The position numbers were made by a program, and so were the translations under genes. 64,000 nt of DNA from Paenibacillus sp. JQZ6Y-1 (GTDB lineage: Bacteria > Bacillota > Bacilli > Paenibacillales > Paenibacillaceae): the NCBI RefSeq assembly GCF_040719145.1, contig NZ_JBFDUZ010000001.1, forward strand, positions 992,001 to 1,056,000, read 5' to 3'. A model generated the notes under the pieces. The model saw nothing but the letters and a program-made list of their open reading frames with translations. It was not told the origin of the DNA and searched no databases. Positions 9,423 through 18,427 of this stretch are shown here, piece after piece. Numbering within the stretch: the first letter of the stretch is position 1; each line of letters starts with the position of its first letter.

Positions 9423-10241
9423 ATGGATGACAGAGACTGGGAATTATTCTTGCTTCCCTATGAACAAGCGGTTGAAGAATTGAAGGTCAAATTCAAAACG
9501 ATGCGTGCAGAACTGAAAAAGCGGGAAGAGTATGCACCGATTGAATTTGTAACCGGACGCGTCAAAAAAATATCCAGCATTATCGATAAAGCAAAACGCT
9601 TGGATGTTCCGATGAATCAGCTTGACACAGGAATTGAAGATATCGCAGGCATCCGTATCATGTGCCAGTTTGTAGAGGATATCCGCTGGGTTGCGCAGTA
9701 CATTCGCGCCCGTAAGGATTTGACTGTTTTATATGAGAAAGACTATATTACCAACTTCAAGGACAGCGGTTATCGAAGCTTCCATATGATCGCCGAATAT
9801 CCGGTACAGACCGCATTTGGTCAAAAGATCGTACTAGCGGAGATTCAAATTCGTACACTGGCGATGAATTTCTGGGCAACGATTGAGCACTCGCTCAATT
9901 ACAAATACCGTCAAAGCTTGCCAGAGCCGATTCGCGATCGTCTGAAAACGGCAGCAGAAGCGGCGATGATTCTGGATAACGAAATGTCCAGTATTCGCGA
10001 AGATATTCTCGACGCGCAAAAGAGCTTTGAGGATGAAGCGAATCTGGTTCAGCGCGTACTCAAGGAAATTCACCGACTGTATTTCCTGCATAAGGTGAGC
10101 GAAGCGCTGGAAAGTCAGCAGAAATTTAACGAGCTATGGGAAAAGCAGGATTTTGAAGGCTTGAAGGAACTGGGTGAAGCTGTACGCAAAATGCGCAAAT
10201 CCGGCGCACGTTTGCTAGATGGGGATCTCAATGACTCATGA
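9423..10241 (+). CDS. relQ: Small alarmone synthetase, RelQ/YjbM type
   Basis: Single-domain (p)ppGpp synthetase of 272 residues. RelA/SpoT synthetase motifs are visible: GRVKKISSIIDKAKR, DIAGIRIMCQFVEDI, KDSGYRSFHMIAEYP and EIQIRTLAMNFWATIEHSLNYK. There is no hydrolase or TGS domain. The C-terminal helices are typical of tetrameric RelQ. ATG 9423 is preferred over ATG 9417, which lies only one base behind the GGAGG at 9411. The gene overlaps the next by 11 bases, so the two are translationally coupled. Confidence 0.92.
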   Translation: MDDRDWELFLLPYEQAVEELKVKFKTMRAELKKREEYAPIEFVTGRVKKISSIIDKAKRLDVPMNQLDTGIEDIAGIRIMCQFVEDIRWVAQYIRARKDLTVLYEKDYITNFKDSGYRSFHMIAEYPVQTAFGQKIVLAEIQIRTLAMNFWATIEHSLNYKYRQSLPEPIRDRLKTAAEAAMILDNEMSSIREDILDAQKSFEDEANLVQRVLKEIHRLYFLHKVSEALESQQKFNELWEKQDFEGLKELGEAVRKMRKSGARLLDGDLNDS

Positions 10242-10725
10242 GTTTGACGAGCTGTATGTGCAGTACCTGATCTATTTTAATCGGGATCAGGATTATTTTG
10301 AGTGTCATGAGGTGCTGGAGGAGCTGTGGTTAGAGAAGAACAGCGAGCCAGTATACAAAGGATTGTTGCAGGTGGCAGTCGGATTGTTCCATTTTCGTAA
10401 CGGTACGGTCAATCATCTGTATAACAAACGCCTTGGTGCGATCAAAATGCTCAACAGCAGTCTGCATAAGCTGCAAGCGTATCCGCAGCATACACTTGGT
10501 ATCGACCTGAAGCGTCTTATTGAGGATGTATCGCTGTATGTGCAGCGATTAGAGCGATATGAGCAGGAGCCGTTTGACTTCTACCCATTGGAGATTATCA
10601 TTACCGATCCATTGCTGCAAAAAGCAGTGGAGGCAGCAGATCAGCAGGTGCATGCTCATGTACCGCTGCGTACTGGATATGAACGCGGACCCAAAGCTAA
10701 AGAGCTGCCGGACGCGGAGCGTTAA
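10231..10725 (+). CDS. DUF309 domain protein
   Basis: A 164-residue helical protein with the DUF309 signature HEVLEELW near residue 27 and KGLLQVAVGLFHFRNG near 49. DUF309 proteins are small and uncharacterised. ATG 10231 is used because GGGGAT stands just upstream; ATG 10219 is also in frame. The start lies inside the end of relQ, as is common for this gene pair in bacilli. A terminator follows. Confidence 0.85.
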   Translation: MTHEFDELYVQYLIYFNRDQDYFECHEVLEELWLEKNSEPVYKGLLQVAVGLFHFRNGTVNHLYNKRLGAIKMLNSSLHKLQAYPQHTLGIDLKRLIEDVSLYVQRLERYEQEPFDFYPLEIIITDPLLQKAVEAADQQVHAHVPLRTGYERGPKAKELPDAER

Positions 10726-10740
10726 AATAGAATGTCTATG

Positions 10741-10770
10741 AAAAAGCTTGCCGTGATGGCAGGCTTTTTC
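10741..10770 (+). terminator. Intrinsic terminator after the DUF309 gene
   Basis: AAAAAGCTTGCC pairs with GGCAGGCTTTTT (one mismatch) around a five-base loop. Confidence 0.85.
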
Positions 10771-10908
10771 ATTTGAGCAGACCGTTCCAGCCGGGAGTGT
10801 GCTAAAATATACCTCGGCGAAACGATTGTGGCATAGCAGATATGGTGTAAGCAGCAAGTCGTTTCCATGACAAGATACCATTACACGATTTAAAGGAGCA
10901 TACGCAAT

Positions 10909-12651
10909 ATGGCTGTACAGTTACCGCCGCCGTTTGTGCAGCGAATGAAGCAGCTGCTGGGCGCGGAGTTTGAAGATTTTATCCGTAGCTACGAGCAGTC
11001 GCCTCGTGCAGGGCTGCGTGTCAATACATTAAAGATTAGCAATGAACAATTTCGGGAACTGTCGCCCTTTGAGCTACGCCCGATTCCGTGGTGCGAAACT
11101 GGCTATTATGTGAATGCTGAAGCACGTCCCGGCAAGCATCCGTATTATTACGCAGGTCTGTATTATATTCAAGAACCGAGTGCGATGAGTCCGGTTGAAG
11201 CGTTACAGGTGAAGCCGGGCGACCGTGTGCTGGATCTATGTGCTGCACCGGGGGGCAAGTCGACTCAGATCGCGGCGGCATTACAAGGGCAAGGCTTACT
11301 CGTTACCAACGATTTGAGCGCTGAGCGTACACGCGCGCTCGCGAAAAATATGGAGCTATACGGTGTACGTAATGCCGTGATTCTCAACGAATCGCCAGAT
11401 CGGATTGCTGAGTCATTTATCGGCTTTTTTGATAAAATTCTCGTCGATGCTCCTTGCTCTGGTGAAGGCATGTTCCGAAAGGACGATGATGCCGCTCGTC
11501 AATGGCTGAATCATTCCGTAGAAAAGTGTGCGATTATGCAAAAGGACATTTTGCAAACCGTTGCCCGTATGCTCGCTCCGGGCGGACGTATCGTGTACTC
11601 AACCTGTACCTTTGCTCCTGAGGAAAATGAGCGTAGCATCGCTGTCTTCCTAGATCAGCATCCACAATTCAGCGTAACGCGCCCTGTGGATAATGAATAT
11701 TTCCGTAGTGGTCGCAGCGATTGGGCAGAGATGGTAGAGCAGGAGATTGCAGCAGGACAGTCGGTACTAAATGAAATGGCTGCGCAAGATGCACCTGTAT
11801 CACGCGTTTCGCTGGAACAAACTGCTGATACCGTCCGTCTATGGCCGCATCATCTGGAAGGGGAAGGTCATTATATCGCTGTATTGGATCATACGCCTGC
11901 ACCAGACTCCCTCTCCATTGCATCCTCGCAAGCCGATGTGACCAAATGTTACGATGACCGTCTAAAGCGCCATCGCGAAGCCGATGCACCATCATCCATC
12001 AACGGACATTCTGGTAAACACAAACGCGAGGAACGCAAGGACAAGAACAGCCGCAAGCGCGGATATGAAGAACCAAGTCAATCACGTTATGGCAAAGGCA
12101 AACGAGGAATCGAAGATAACCGCCATGTCTCCATTAGCGGAAACGGCAAAAAAGGAAAAGCCGCTCGAGGTCATTCATCCTCCGCTCCTGAGATGACAGA
12201 CGGTGTACAGCTATGGGAGCAATTCAGCAGCAGCGAATTACATCCATCCTTCCGACAACCGGAAGGCAGTCGTATCATCGCCTATGGAAGCAATCTGTAC
12301 CTATCTCCTCTGGATGAAAGCCGCTTGCAGAGACTCAAAGTGATTCGTCCCGGATGGTATCTCGGCTCGCACAAAAATGGTCGTTTTACGCCCGGACACG
12401 CGCTCGCAGCAGCATTGTCATCCTCTGAAGCAAGCCGTGTTCTCCATCTGGATTCACATTCACCGGAAGCCGTCTCGTATTTGAAAGGCGAAACATTGTC
12501 CATTCCTGAATCGCGTATTCAGTGTAGCGAAGGCATGCAAGCCCGTGGGTATGTGCTTATTTGTATTGATGGTTATTCCGCAGGCTGGGGCAAATGGCAG
12601 CAGGACGGCATTTTAAAAAATGAATACCCGGCAGGATGGAGATGGATGTGA
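10909..12651 (+). CDS. RsmF/NOL1-NOP2-sun family rRNA m5C methyltransferase
   Basis: S-adenosylmethionine-dependent cytosine-C5 RNA methyltransferase. SAM-binding motif DLCAAPGGKSTQ near residue 109; the two active-site cysteines lie in DAPCSGEGMF (near 183) and STCTFAPEENE (near 233). The C-terminal third is the PUA-like RsmF domain (LYLSPLDESRLQRLKVIRPGWYLG). Between them, about residues 350-425, lies a low-complexity Lys/Arg/Ser/Gly insert that may bind RNA. A pseudouridine synthase gene starts five bases later, so an RNA-modification pair is transcribed together. Confidence 0.88.
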   Translation: MAVQLPPPFVQRMKQLLGAEFEDFIRSYEQSPRAGLRVNTLKISNEQFRELSPFELRPIPWCETGYYVNAEARPGKHPYYYAGLYYIQEPSAMSPVEALQVKPGDRVLDLCAAPGGKSTQIAAALQGQGLLVTNDLSAERTRALAKNMELYGVRNAVILNESPDRIAESFIGFFDKILVDAPCSGEGMFRKDDDAARQWLNHSVEKCAIMQKDILQTVARMLAPGGRIVYSTCTFAPEENERSIAVFLDQHPQFSVTRPVDNEYFRSGRSDWAEMVEQEIAAGQSVLNEMAAQDAPVSRVSLEQTADTVRLWPHHLEGEGHYIAVLDHTPAPDSLSIASSQADVTKCYDDRLKRHREADAPSSINGHSGKHKREERKDKNSRKRGYEEPSQSRYGKGKRGIEDNRHVSISGNGKKGKAARGHSSSAPEMTDGVQLWEQFSSSELHPSFRQPEGSRIIAYGSNLYLSPLDESRLQRLKVIRPGWYLGSHKNGRFTPGHALAAALSSSEASRVLHLDSHSPEAVSYLKGETLSIPESRIQCSEGMQARGYVLICIDGYSAGWGKWQQDGILKNEYPAGWRWM

Positions 12652-12655
12652 CGAT

Positions 12656-13405
12656 ATGAATACCTCGGTTAAAAGACAACGCTTGGATAAAATACTTGGC
12701 AATCTCGGTTATGGTACTCGCAGTGAGCTGAAGCGCGCCGCCAAACAGGGACGCATCAGTGTGAATGAGAAGATAGTCAAAGATAGCGGTTTGCAGGTAG
12801 ACCCGTACGGCGACCAGATTCAATTTGATGGCGAAATTGTGCAGTATCGGGAATATATCTATGTCATGATGAACAAGCCACAGGGAGTCATCTCTGCCAC
12901 AGAGGATCGTCGTGATCGTACAGTGGTCGATCTGCTGGATGATGAATATCGTGTGTTTGAGCCATTTCCGGTTGGACGATTGGATAAGGATACGGAAGGA
13001 TTGCTGCTGTTGACCAATGATGGTCAGCTGGCGCATGAACTGCTATCGCCGCGTAAGCATGTACCGAAAACGTATATCGCTGACGTGCTCGGTGAAGTGG
13101 ATGAACAGGACGTACAGACGTTCAAGCAAGGCGTAACGCTGGACGATGGGTATGTTACGATGCCAGCTGAACTGAAGATTAACGGACAGCAGCCTTCCGC
13201 GGAAGGCACCGTATCACAGATTGCCTTAACGATTGCGGAAGGCAAGTTTCATCAGGTGAAGCGTATGTTCGAATCGGTTGGCAAAAAGGTCATTTACCTA
13301 AAACGCGTATCGATGGGCGCACTGGAATTGGACCCTGCCTTATCGCTTGGACAATACCGTGAATTGACAGTTGAGGAGCTTGCCTTGTTAGGACGTGGCG
13401 AATAG
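12656..13405 (+). CDS. RsuA-family rRNA pseudouridine synthase
   Basis: Converts a specific rRNA uridine to pseudouridine. An S4 RNA-binding domain opens the protein (RQRLDKILGNLGYGTRSELK), followed by the catalytic domain with the family motif GRLDKDTEGLLLLTNDG; its Asp is the nucleophile. KFHQVKRMFESVGKKV is the usual C-terminal motif of RsuA/RluB/RluF. The start at 12656 lies right after the stop of the upstream methyltransferase; ATG 12620 in frame would overlap it. The exact target nucleotide cannot be read from the sequence. Confidence 0.88.
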   Translation: MNTSVKRQRLDKILGNLGYGTRSELKRAAKQGRISVNEKIVKDSGLQVDPYGDQIQFDGEIVQYREYIYVMMNKPQGVISATEDRRDRTVVDLLDDEYRVFEPFPVGRLDKDTEGLLLLTNDGQLAHELLSPRKHVPKTYIADVLGEVDEQDVQTFKQGVTLDDGYVTMPAELKINGQQPSAEGTVSQIALTIAEGKFHQVKRMFESVGKKVIYLKRVSMGALELDPALSLGQYRELTVEELALLGRGE

Positions 13406-13469
13406 CCTGTCGCAGTAGATAGAGACTAAGCAGATACAGACTAACTATAGGATGATTGGGGTTGGAGAG

Positions 13470-14291
13470 ATGCAATACCGTTTGATCGCATTGGATATGG
13501 ATGGCACACTGCTGAATGATGATCACGAGATTACGCCCAACACGGCTGCTGCATTGCAGCAGATTACTGCAAAAGGAACCGAGATCGTCTTTTGTACCGG
13601 ACGTACGCCGCTCAATTCGATTCCATATATGGAGCAGCTTGATCTGCATCATGAAGGGCATGTGATCGTGCATAATGGTGCGGCAACGATACACACCGGC
13701 ACTCACGAGATCGTCCATCAGTTTGCGATGGATGCACAGGCGTTGGAACCGTACATGCAGTATTGTCGTCAGCATCAGATTCATTTTGACATCAATACCG
13801 CCTTTGATATTTATGTTGATTCACCCGAACATATGCAGGCTGCTGCACAGCAGATGTACGCCAAATTCCAAAGCTTTGGTCTGAAGCCACAGCTGCTGCC
13901 ACATTGGAGTGAGTTGAAGCAGCCTGTATTGAAAATGAGTGTGTTTGGCACACCAGAGCAGCTGGATCAGACCCACCGCGATTGGAACCTATGGACACAG
14001 GAATTCAACATGCAGCGTAGCGGCGAGTTTTTCATCGACCTGATGAATGTTCATGCGTCCAAAGGCACAGCATTGCAAGCGCTGGCTGAGCAAAGAGGAA
14101 TTGCACAGGAGCATATCATGGCAATTGGCAACTACTACAACGATCTATCCATGCTGCAATATGCTGGTCTAGGCATTGCTGTTGATAATTCGCCTATAGA
14201 TGTTAAAGCTGCCGCAGACGAAGTGACCGTTTCCAACAACGATGAAGGTGTCTATGTAATGCTAAGTAAGCACTTCGGGGTATCGGTCTGA
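13470..14291 (+). CDS. Cof-type HAD family phosphatase
   Basis: HAD superfamily sugar or nucleotide phosphatase with a C2 cap. Motif I is LDMDGTLLNDD at the N-terminus (Asp nucleophile), motif II is CTGRTP, and the C-terminal motifs are MAIGNYYNDLSML. Substrate unknown. The start at 13470 was chosen by GGGG nine bases upstream; ATG 13452 also is in frame. The gene lies 65 bases after the pseudouridine synthase and ends at a terminator. Confidence 0.88.
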   Translation: MQYRLIALDMDGTLLNDDHEITPNTAAALQQITAKGTEIVFCTGRTPLNSIPYMEQLDLHHEGHVIVHNGAATIHTGTHEIVHQFAMDAQALEPYMQYCRQHQIHFDINTAFDIYVDSPEHMQAAAQQMYAKFQSFGLKPQLLPHWSELKQPVLKMSVFGTPEQLDQTHRDWNLWTQEFNMQRSGEFFIDLMNVHASKGTALQALAEQRGIAQEHIMAIGNYYNDLSMLQYAGLGIAVDNSPIDVKAAADEVTVSNNDEGVYVMLSKHFGVSV

Positions 14292-14324
14292 ATGTTCTGA
14301 ACTCTGTCATGAATGAAACACGAT

Positions 14325-14357
14325 AACAAGCCGCTCCATCTTCGAGCGGTTTTGTTG
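14325..14357 (+). terminator. Intrinsic terminator after the Cof phosphatase
   Basis: AACAAGCCGCTC pairs with GAGCGGTTTTGTT around a short loop and is T-rich on the right arm. Confidence 0.75.
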
Positions 14358-14464
14358 TGTTGGTCTGTGCCAATCCATGATACAATCTTGTATTATAGCC
14401 ATCAGAAGCCTAGGGGCATAGGATGCGTGAACATCCTGAACTGATAAGGAAAGGAGGAATATTC

Positions 14465-15643
14465 TTGAGATTGCTGCAAGCCCTATTTTTTCCTCCTGAA
14501 CAACCGGGGGGCGTATCGTCCATGATTCCACACCTGCAGGAGCGATTTGGTTCTGCACGCTGGGAGATGGAACTATTTTCTTTGCCGAAGCGGATTCGCA
14601 ACAAGGGCAAGGATGAGGTTGTATTTGAAACGTTTGACTGGAATAAGTATGGCGAAAGCCCGATTGTGCAGAAGTATATCCAGACGTATCGTGATTATCG
14701 CTGGTGGACGCAATTGCGGCTCAAGCAGCCCTATGATCTGATTCATTCCCATCATCCATTGGTGGGACTTGTTATGCGCGAAGTGTTTCCAGACACGCCG
14801 CTCGTACAAACCATTCACTCCAGTTATGAGTGGGAATTGATTCTCAATGGCAAAATCGAGGAAGGCAGCATGGAACAGGAATTTCTCACCTCCCTGTATC
14901 GTGAATTGGAACATAAAAGCGACCGATTAATGACAGTATCGCGCTCGTTTCGTGAGTATCTGGTGCCATATGTGGATCGCCCGGAAGATATTGTCGTGCT
15001 GCCCAACGGCTTTGACGACAAGCGCTTCAAGCCGGTTCCACATGAAAATGAAGTGCCGCAACTGATGAGCGTCTGTCGTCTCGTTCCCGCAAAAGGTCTG
15101 GACGTCTTATTAAAAGCATGTGCCATTCTCAAGGAGCGTGGACATTCTTATGTGCTGCATATTATCGGTGATGGACCGAGTCGCACCGATCTGGAAGAGC
15201 TTGCGCAGCGCTTGGGCGTGTATGAAGATACAATCTTTTACGGGTATACGCTGCATCCAGAGGAATTCATGCCGTTTTTCGATATTTTTGTGCTGCCATC
15301 GCGAGCGGAGGCATTTGGTTCGGTATTCGCGGAGGCTGCGCTATGCTGGCTGGCATTGGTCGGTACGGATGTGGGCGGAATTTCCGAACAGATCGAGGAT
15401 GGCGTCAACGGATTGCTTGTACCGCCAGATAACGAGGCGCTGCTTGCTGATGCGTTGGAAAAGGTCATCAATGATCCATCCTATCGCTATGAACTGGCAC
15501 GCACAGGCTGGGAAAAAGCCAAAACCCAGTATTCGCTCGGTCATGTCGTGAATGAGCTGAAAAAGCTGTATCTGGAATACTTGCCGCAGGACCCGATTCA
15601 TCCCATGCCTAATCTGGCAAATGGTTCATCGGAAGTAGAATGA
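14465..15643 (+). CDS. GT4 family glycosyltransferase
   Basis: GT-B fold retaining glycosyltransferase. The N-terminal half has PPEQPGGVSSMI (nucleotide-sugar-side glycine loop) and the HSHHPLVGLV stretch; the C-terminal half has the donor-binding EAFGSVFAEAALCWLALVGT region with the E-x7-E pattern, and PSRAEAFGS. Acceptor and sugar are unknown; no other cell-envelope genes adjoin. The start is taken as TTG 14465, seven bases after a perfect AAGGAGG at 14451-14457; ATG 14423 in frame would place the site inside the gene. Confidence 0.85.
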   Translation: MRLLQALFFPPEQPGGVSSMIPHLQERFGSARWEMELFSLPKRIRNKGKDEVVFETFDWNKYGESPIVQKYIQTYRDYRWWTQLRLKQPYDLIHSHHPLVGLVMREVFPDTPLVQTIHSSYEWELILNGKIEEGSMEQEFLTSLYRELEHKSDRLMTVSRSFREYLVPYVDRPEDIVVLPNGFDDKRFKPVPHENEVPQLMSVCRLVPAKGLDVLLKACAILKERGHSYVLHIIGDGPSRTDLEELAQRLGVYEDTIFYGYTLHPEEFMPFFDIFVLPSRAEAFGSVFAEAALCWLALVGTDVGGISEQIEDGVNGLLVPPDNEALLADALEKVINDPSYRYELARTGWEKAKTQYSLGHVVNELKKLYLEYLPQDPIHPMPNLANGSSEVE

Positions 15644-15682
15644 TTGATACCATCCTATAAACAAGGTTGGTTCCTGATTATG

Positions 15683-15774
15683 CCATGTCGGGTACATGGA
15701 CAAACCCAAGTGAAAGACACATAATAAATAGTATAAGCACGATCAGGCTAGAGACGGAAGTGGTTAGCCTGTGC
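15683..15774 (+). promoter_or_regulatory. Structured leader upstream of xpt
   Basis: Two RNA elements can be drawn by eye. The first is CCATGT-CGGGT-ACATGG (15683-15699), whose loop GGGT is complementary to ACCC at 15704-15707, a possible H-type pseudoknot. The second is CAGGCTA (15744-15750) pairing with TAGCCTG (15765-15771), close to the ribosome binding site. The conserved bases of a purine riboswitch are not visible. Function is inferred. Confidence 0.35.
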
Positions 15775-15798
15775 ATTATCTGCGATGGGGGACGGACA

Positions 15799-16368
15799 AT
15801 GGAAGAATTAAAACAACGAATTTTGGCGGAATCAACGGTATTATCAAGTGATGTTATCAAACTGGATGCGCTGCTCAATCAGCAGGTTGATCCGCAGCTT
15901 ATGGTTAAGATGGGCAAGGCGTTTGCCGAATTGTATCGTGACGAGCAGATTACGCGGGTAGTTACAGTGGAATCGTCCGGTATTCCGGTCGCTTTTGCGA
16001 CAGCAATGGAGCTGGGCGTACCGCTCGTATTCGCTCGCCGTAAAAAGACGCTGCTCGCAGATGCCGATGCACTAGTAGAACGTGTGCCTTCATTTACCAA
16101 AGGCATTGTCACGGATATTATGCTTTCACGTCAATTCGTGACAGAGAATGACCGCATTCTGTTTATCGACGACATTATCGCCAATGGCGATGCAGCTCGC
16201 GGACTGGTGAAGATCATCCAACGTTCAGGTGCTACGCTTGTTGGTGTAGGGATCGTGATTGAAAAGTCATTCCAAAACGGCGCAAGCATGATTCGCGAGC
16301 AGGGCATCCGTCTGGATTCCCTCGTCCAAATTACATCGCTGGCGGATGGAAAAATCACCTTCGGTTGA
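15799..16368 (+). CDS. xpt: Xanthine phosphoribosyltransferase
   Basis: Purine salvage enzyme that makes XMP from xanthine and PRPP. The 189-residue product starts MEELKQRILAES, as in Bacillus Xpt. The PRPP-binding motif is FIDDIIANGDAARG (Asp124 onward). Residues VESSGIPVAFATAMELG and FARRKKTL match the family. An upstream in-frame extension to 15667 is rejected because GGGGGAC stands just before ATG 15799. A pbuX-type xanthine permease gene does not follow, unlike in Bacillus subtilis. Confidence 0.93.
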   Translation: MEELKQRILAESTVLSSDVIKLDALLNQQVDPQLMVKMGKAFAELYRDEQITRVVTVESSGIPVAFATAMELGVPLVFARRKKTLLADADALVERVPSFTKGIVTDIMLSRQFVTENDRILFIDDIIANGDAARGLVKIIQRSGATLVGVGIVIEKSFQNGASMIREQGIRLDSLVQITSLADGKITFG

Positions 16369-16692
16369 TCATCCAGATTGTCATTTCGTGCGTATATACT
16401 GATGTACAGGTAGTGATGCCTTGTACATGGACGGCGGCTTAGGCATGGTGTACCTGTAACATAAACGCTGGATATTTCTCGAAAATTATTCATGACATTT
16501 ATTCCTGTTTATCTTATGATATAGACATTCTTTACCGATAGTGTAAATATAACCCCACGATTTTACACCGAATGGATAAAAAGTAGGTATATGGAAAATA
16601 GAATGCTGGTTTTACTGAAATGCGATATTCTCTTTCCAAATGGGGTCTGAGTGTCTTATAATAAAGATATGTTAGGGAGGGGAGGCAGACTA
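16369..16692. other. Intergenic stretch with a long hairpin
   Basis: Between xpt and the next gene. It holds one two-part hairpin: TACAGGTA (16405-16412) with TACCTGTA (16451-16458), and inside it ATGCCT (16416-16421) with AGGCAT (16441-16446). No T run follows, so it is a poor intrinsic terminator. The rest is AT-rich and probably carries the promoter of the 16693 gene. No coding region is supported. Confidence 0.4.
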
Positions 16693-17022
16693 ATGAGCAA
16701 AGAGCCGATCACTGAAGAGTTTTTCCTGAACAAACTGGCCGCCGCAAAAGTACACTTCGAGCGTGCTTTGGATTGTAAGCACACTGAATTTGACGACCTG
16801 TATCCCTATATGATTGAGCATCCTCAGTTCTTTTGGTACAAACGTTATGTAGCATGGTCTGAATTGCTGACCATTGTGAATTTGTGTAAAGAGCTGGACT
16901 TTGCCTGGGAAACGCAATTTTCCGAGCATCAGGTAGAGTACGTGAATGAGCGTGTGATGTCCGCAAAAGTGCTGGATTATTGGTTCGAAAAGAACGATTC
17001 CAAAGAACACGCACAGCGTTAA
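16693..17022 (+). CDS. Hypothetical conserved-looking protein
   Basis: Unrecognised 109-residue soluble protein rich in aromatic residues (PYMIEHPQFFWYKRYVAW), with predicted helices throughout and no signal peptide. A very strong GGGAGGGGAGG site at 16675-16685 supports ATG 16693 rather than the in-frame 16651. It is a single-gene unit with its own terminator. Confidence 0.65.
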   Translation: MSKEPITEEFFLNKLAAAKVHFERALDCKHTEFDDLYPYMIEHPQFFWYKRYVAWSELLTIVNLCKELDFAWETQFSEHQVEYVNERVMSAKVLDYWFEKNDSKEHAQR

Positions 17023-17054
17023 TCATGATAGGGCAATGACTCCACAAGCTGTTG

Positions 17055-17089
17055 AAGACCTAAATGAATGTTCATTTAGGTCTTTTTTT
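17055..17089 (+). terminator. Intrinsic terminator, perfect palindrome
   Basis: AAGACCTAAATGAA and TTCATTTAGGTCTT form a perfect 14-base-pair stem with a two-base centre, then a T run. Confidence 0.9.
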
Positions 17090-17270
17090 GCATGCGTAGA
17101 GCAGTAGAGAACGCATACTTTCGGCGTGGATTGGCGTATAATGGAGCAGTGCCGATTGCGGATGTACAGAAGAGGCACGGTTTAGGTAAAATAAGTAGGA
17201 ACCATGATCAATCCACACCCTAGGGTGATGAATAGGTGTATATCTAAACGGGAAGAGGAGGGACCCCCTT

Positions 17271-17555
17271 TTGATTAGTGAAGAGCAATTGAATGAATAC
17301 CGATTATCCGGTGAAAAGGTACGCGTCGTGCGCGATGATATTCGAGATAATGATATTCGCGGTATTGTGATCGCATGGGACGATGAGCATGTGCTTATTC
17401 GTCGCCCGAACCGGAATGTAGTTAAATTGAGCCGCAGCTATATTATCCAGCCGTCCAAAGAACCGCGTCGTAGCCCACTGGATGAACTACCAACCGACGA
17501 CGCTGAGTCTGGGGAATCGGATGCTTCAGACCAGAGCACACCGCATACAAAGTAA
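17271..17555 (+). CDS. Hypothetical small protein
   Basis: Unrecognised 94-residue protein. The first 60 residues look like a small beta-barrel (VRVVRDDIRDNDIRGIVIAW, then VLIRRPNRNVVKLSRSYIIQP), similar in feel to SH3-like or Hfq-like folds, with an acidic Ser/Asp-rich tail. The start is TTG 17271, eight bases after GAGGAGGG; no ATG fits. It stands alone between two terminators. Confidence 0.55.
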   Translation: MISEEQLNEYRLSGEKVRVVRDDIRDNDIRGIVIAWDDEHVLIRRPNRNVVKLSRSYIIQPSKEPRRSPLDELPTDDAESGESDASDQSTPHTK

Positions 17556-17583
17556 CTAGCCATGAATCCAGCATACGAAATAG

Positions 17584-17634
17584 AACAAAAACCCTGTATC
17601 CGTTGCATAAAGCTGCGGATACAGGGTTTTTGTT
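17584..17634 (+). terminator. Intrinsic terminator
   Basis: ACAAAAACCCTGTATCCG pairs with CGGATACAGGGTTTTTGT around a 13-base loop. It could work on both strands. Confidence 0.88.
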
Positions 17635-17919
17635 GTGTGTGGTTTCCGTCTTGATGGTATATGAAAAATAATCTGTACAGAAACGGTCTGCGGTCAAACT
17701 ACTGGGAACTTGCCTTAGTATGATATAGGTGATCTAACATATCGGTACTGCTATACATCTATTATTAAACGATGATGAATTGCACAGCCAGCCGAACGTA
17801 AGGCTTTTCATCCCTTTCAAAACTGCTGTAAAGCTTATACAAGCTAACAAACAATATAGGCTATACATAATACAAAGCTTTATGGTTGCAGACCGATTGG
17901 ACAGGAATATATAGGACAA
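17635..17919. other. Intergenic, nothing recognised
   Basis: Together with the terminator before it, this makes a 364-base gap between convergent genes. I see no open frame with a ribosome site and no strong structure. Confidence 0.4.
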
Positions 17920-18408
17920 TTAGGTGCCTGTACGATAAGGAGTATATCCGGTGTAGCGTGCAGGTTCACGTACGCGAGCTGGATTATAAGGAGCAGCAGG
18001 ATGTTCTGTCATATAGGATGGGGAAGGTGTAGAATCAGCCGCGTGAATAGGTCCAAGACCTAGATAGGCACGCATACGTTCAGATGCTTCCTGATGAAAA
18101 TCGGTAGACGAGATCTGGAAAGTGCCATGATGACCTTTGCATAAAATCTGCGCTTCCACCCCGTTTTGAGATTGATTTACTTCATATAAACGAAGATGCT
18201 GCTTGCGCAGATCACGGCGTACTTCAGAAAGGAGTAGGTTGGTACGATCCGCCCCGCCTCGGATCACTTCCAGATACAGATCGGAATCACTCAACGCATT
18301 ACTTTCCTGCAATGCTCGTAAATCGCGATCAAATTTCTTTTGAATATAAATCAGCAGCAGATAGCTTTTTATCAGCGAACGTTCTTCCTCAGATAAAAAA
18401 ACAGCCAT
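17920..18408 (-). CDS. Hypothetical protein under LexA-like boxes
   Basis: Unrecognised 162-residue protein. The first 70 residues are helical with a hydrophobic stretch (SLIKSYLLLIYIQKKF) probably too polar-flanked to span a membrane; the last 45 are Pro/Tyr/Ala-rich and likely disordered. The start ATG 18408 follows GGTGGTG. The promoter is near-consensus and is overlapped by two GAAC-N4-GTTC boxes, which suggests SOS control; see the regulatory entry. Confidence 0.65.
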   Translation of the reverse strand: MAVFLSEEERSLIKSYLLLIYIQKKFDRDLRALQESNALSDSDLYLEVIRGGADRTNLLLSEVRRDLRKQHLRLYEVNQSQNGVEAQILCKGHHGTFQISSTDFHQEASERMRAYLGLGPIHAADSTPSPSYMTEHPAAPYNPARVREPARYTGYTPYRTGT

Positions 18409-18427
18409 TCATGTCACCACCTTATGG

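Noticed and set aside
15644-15798. Purine riboswitch before xpt
   Set aside because: The conserved core loop sequences and P1 arms of the purine aptamer are not present; only other hairpins are seen.
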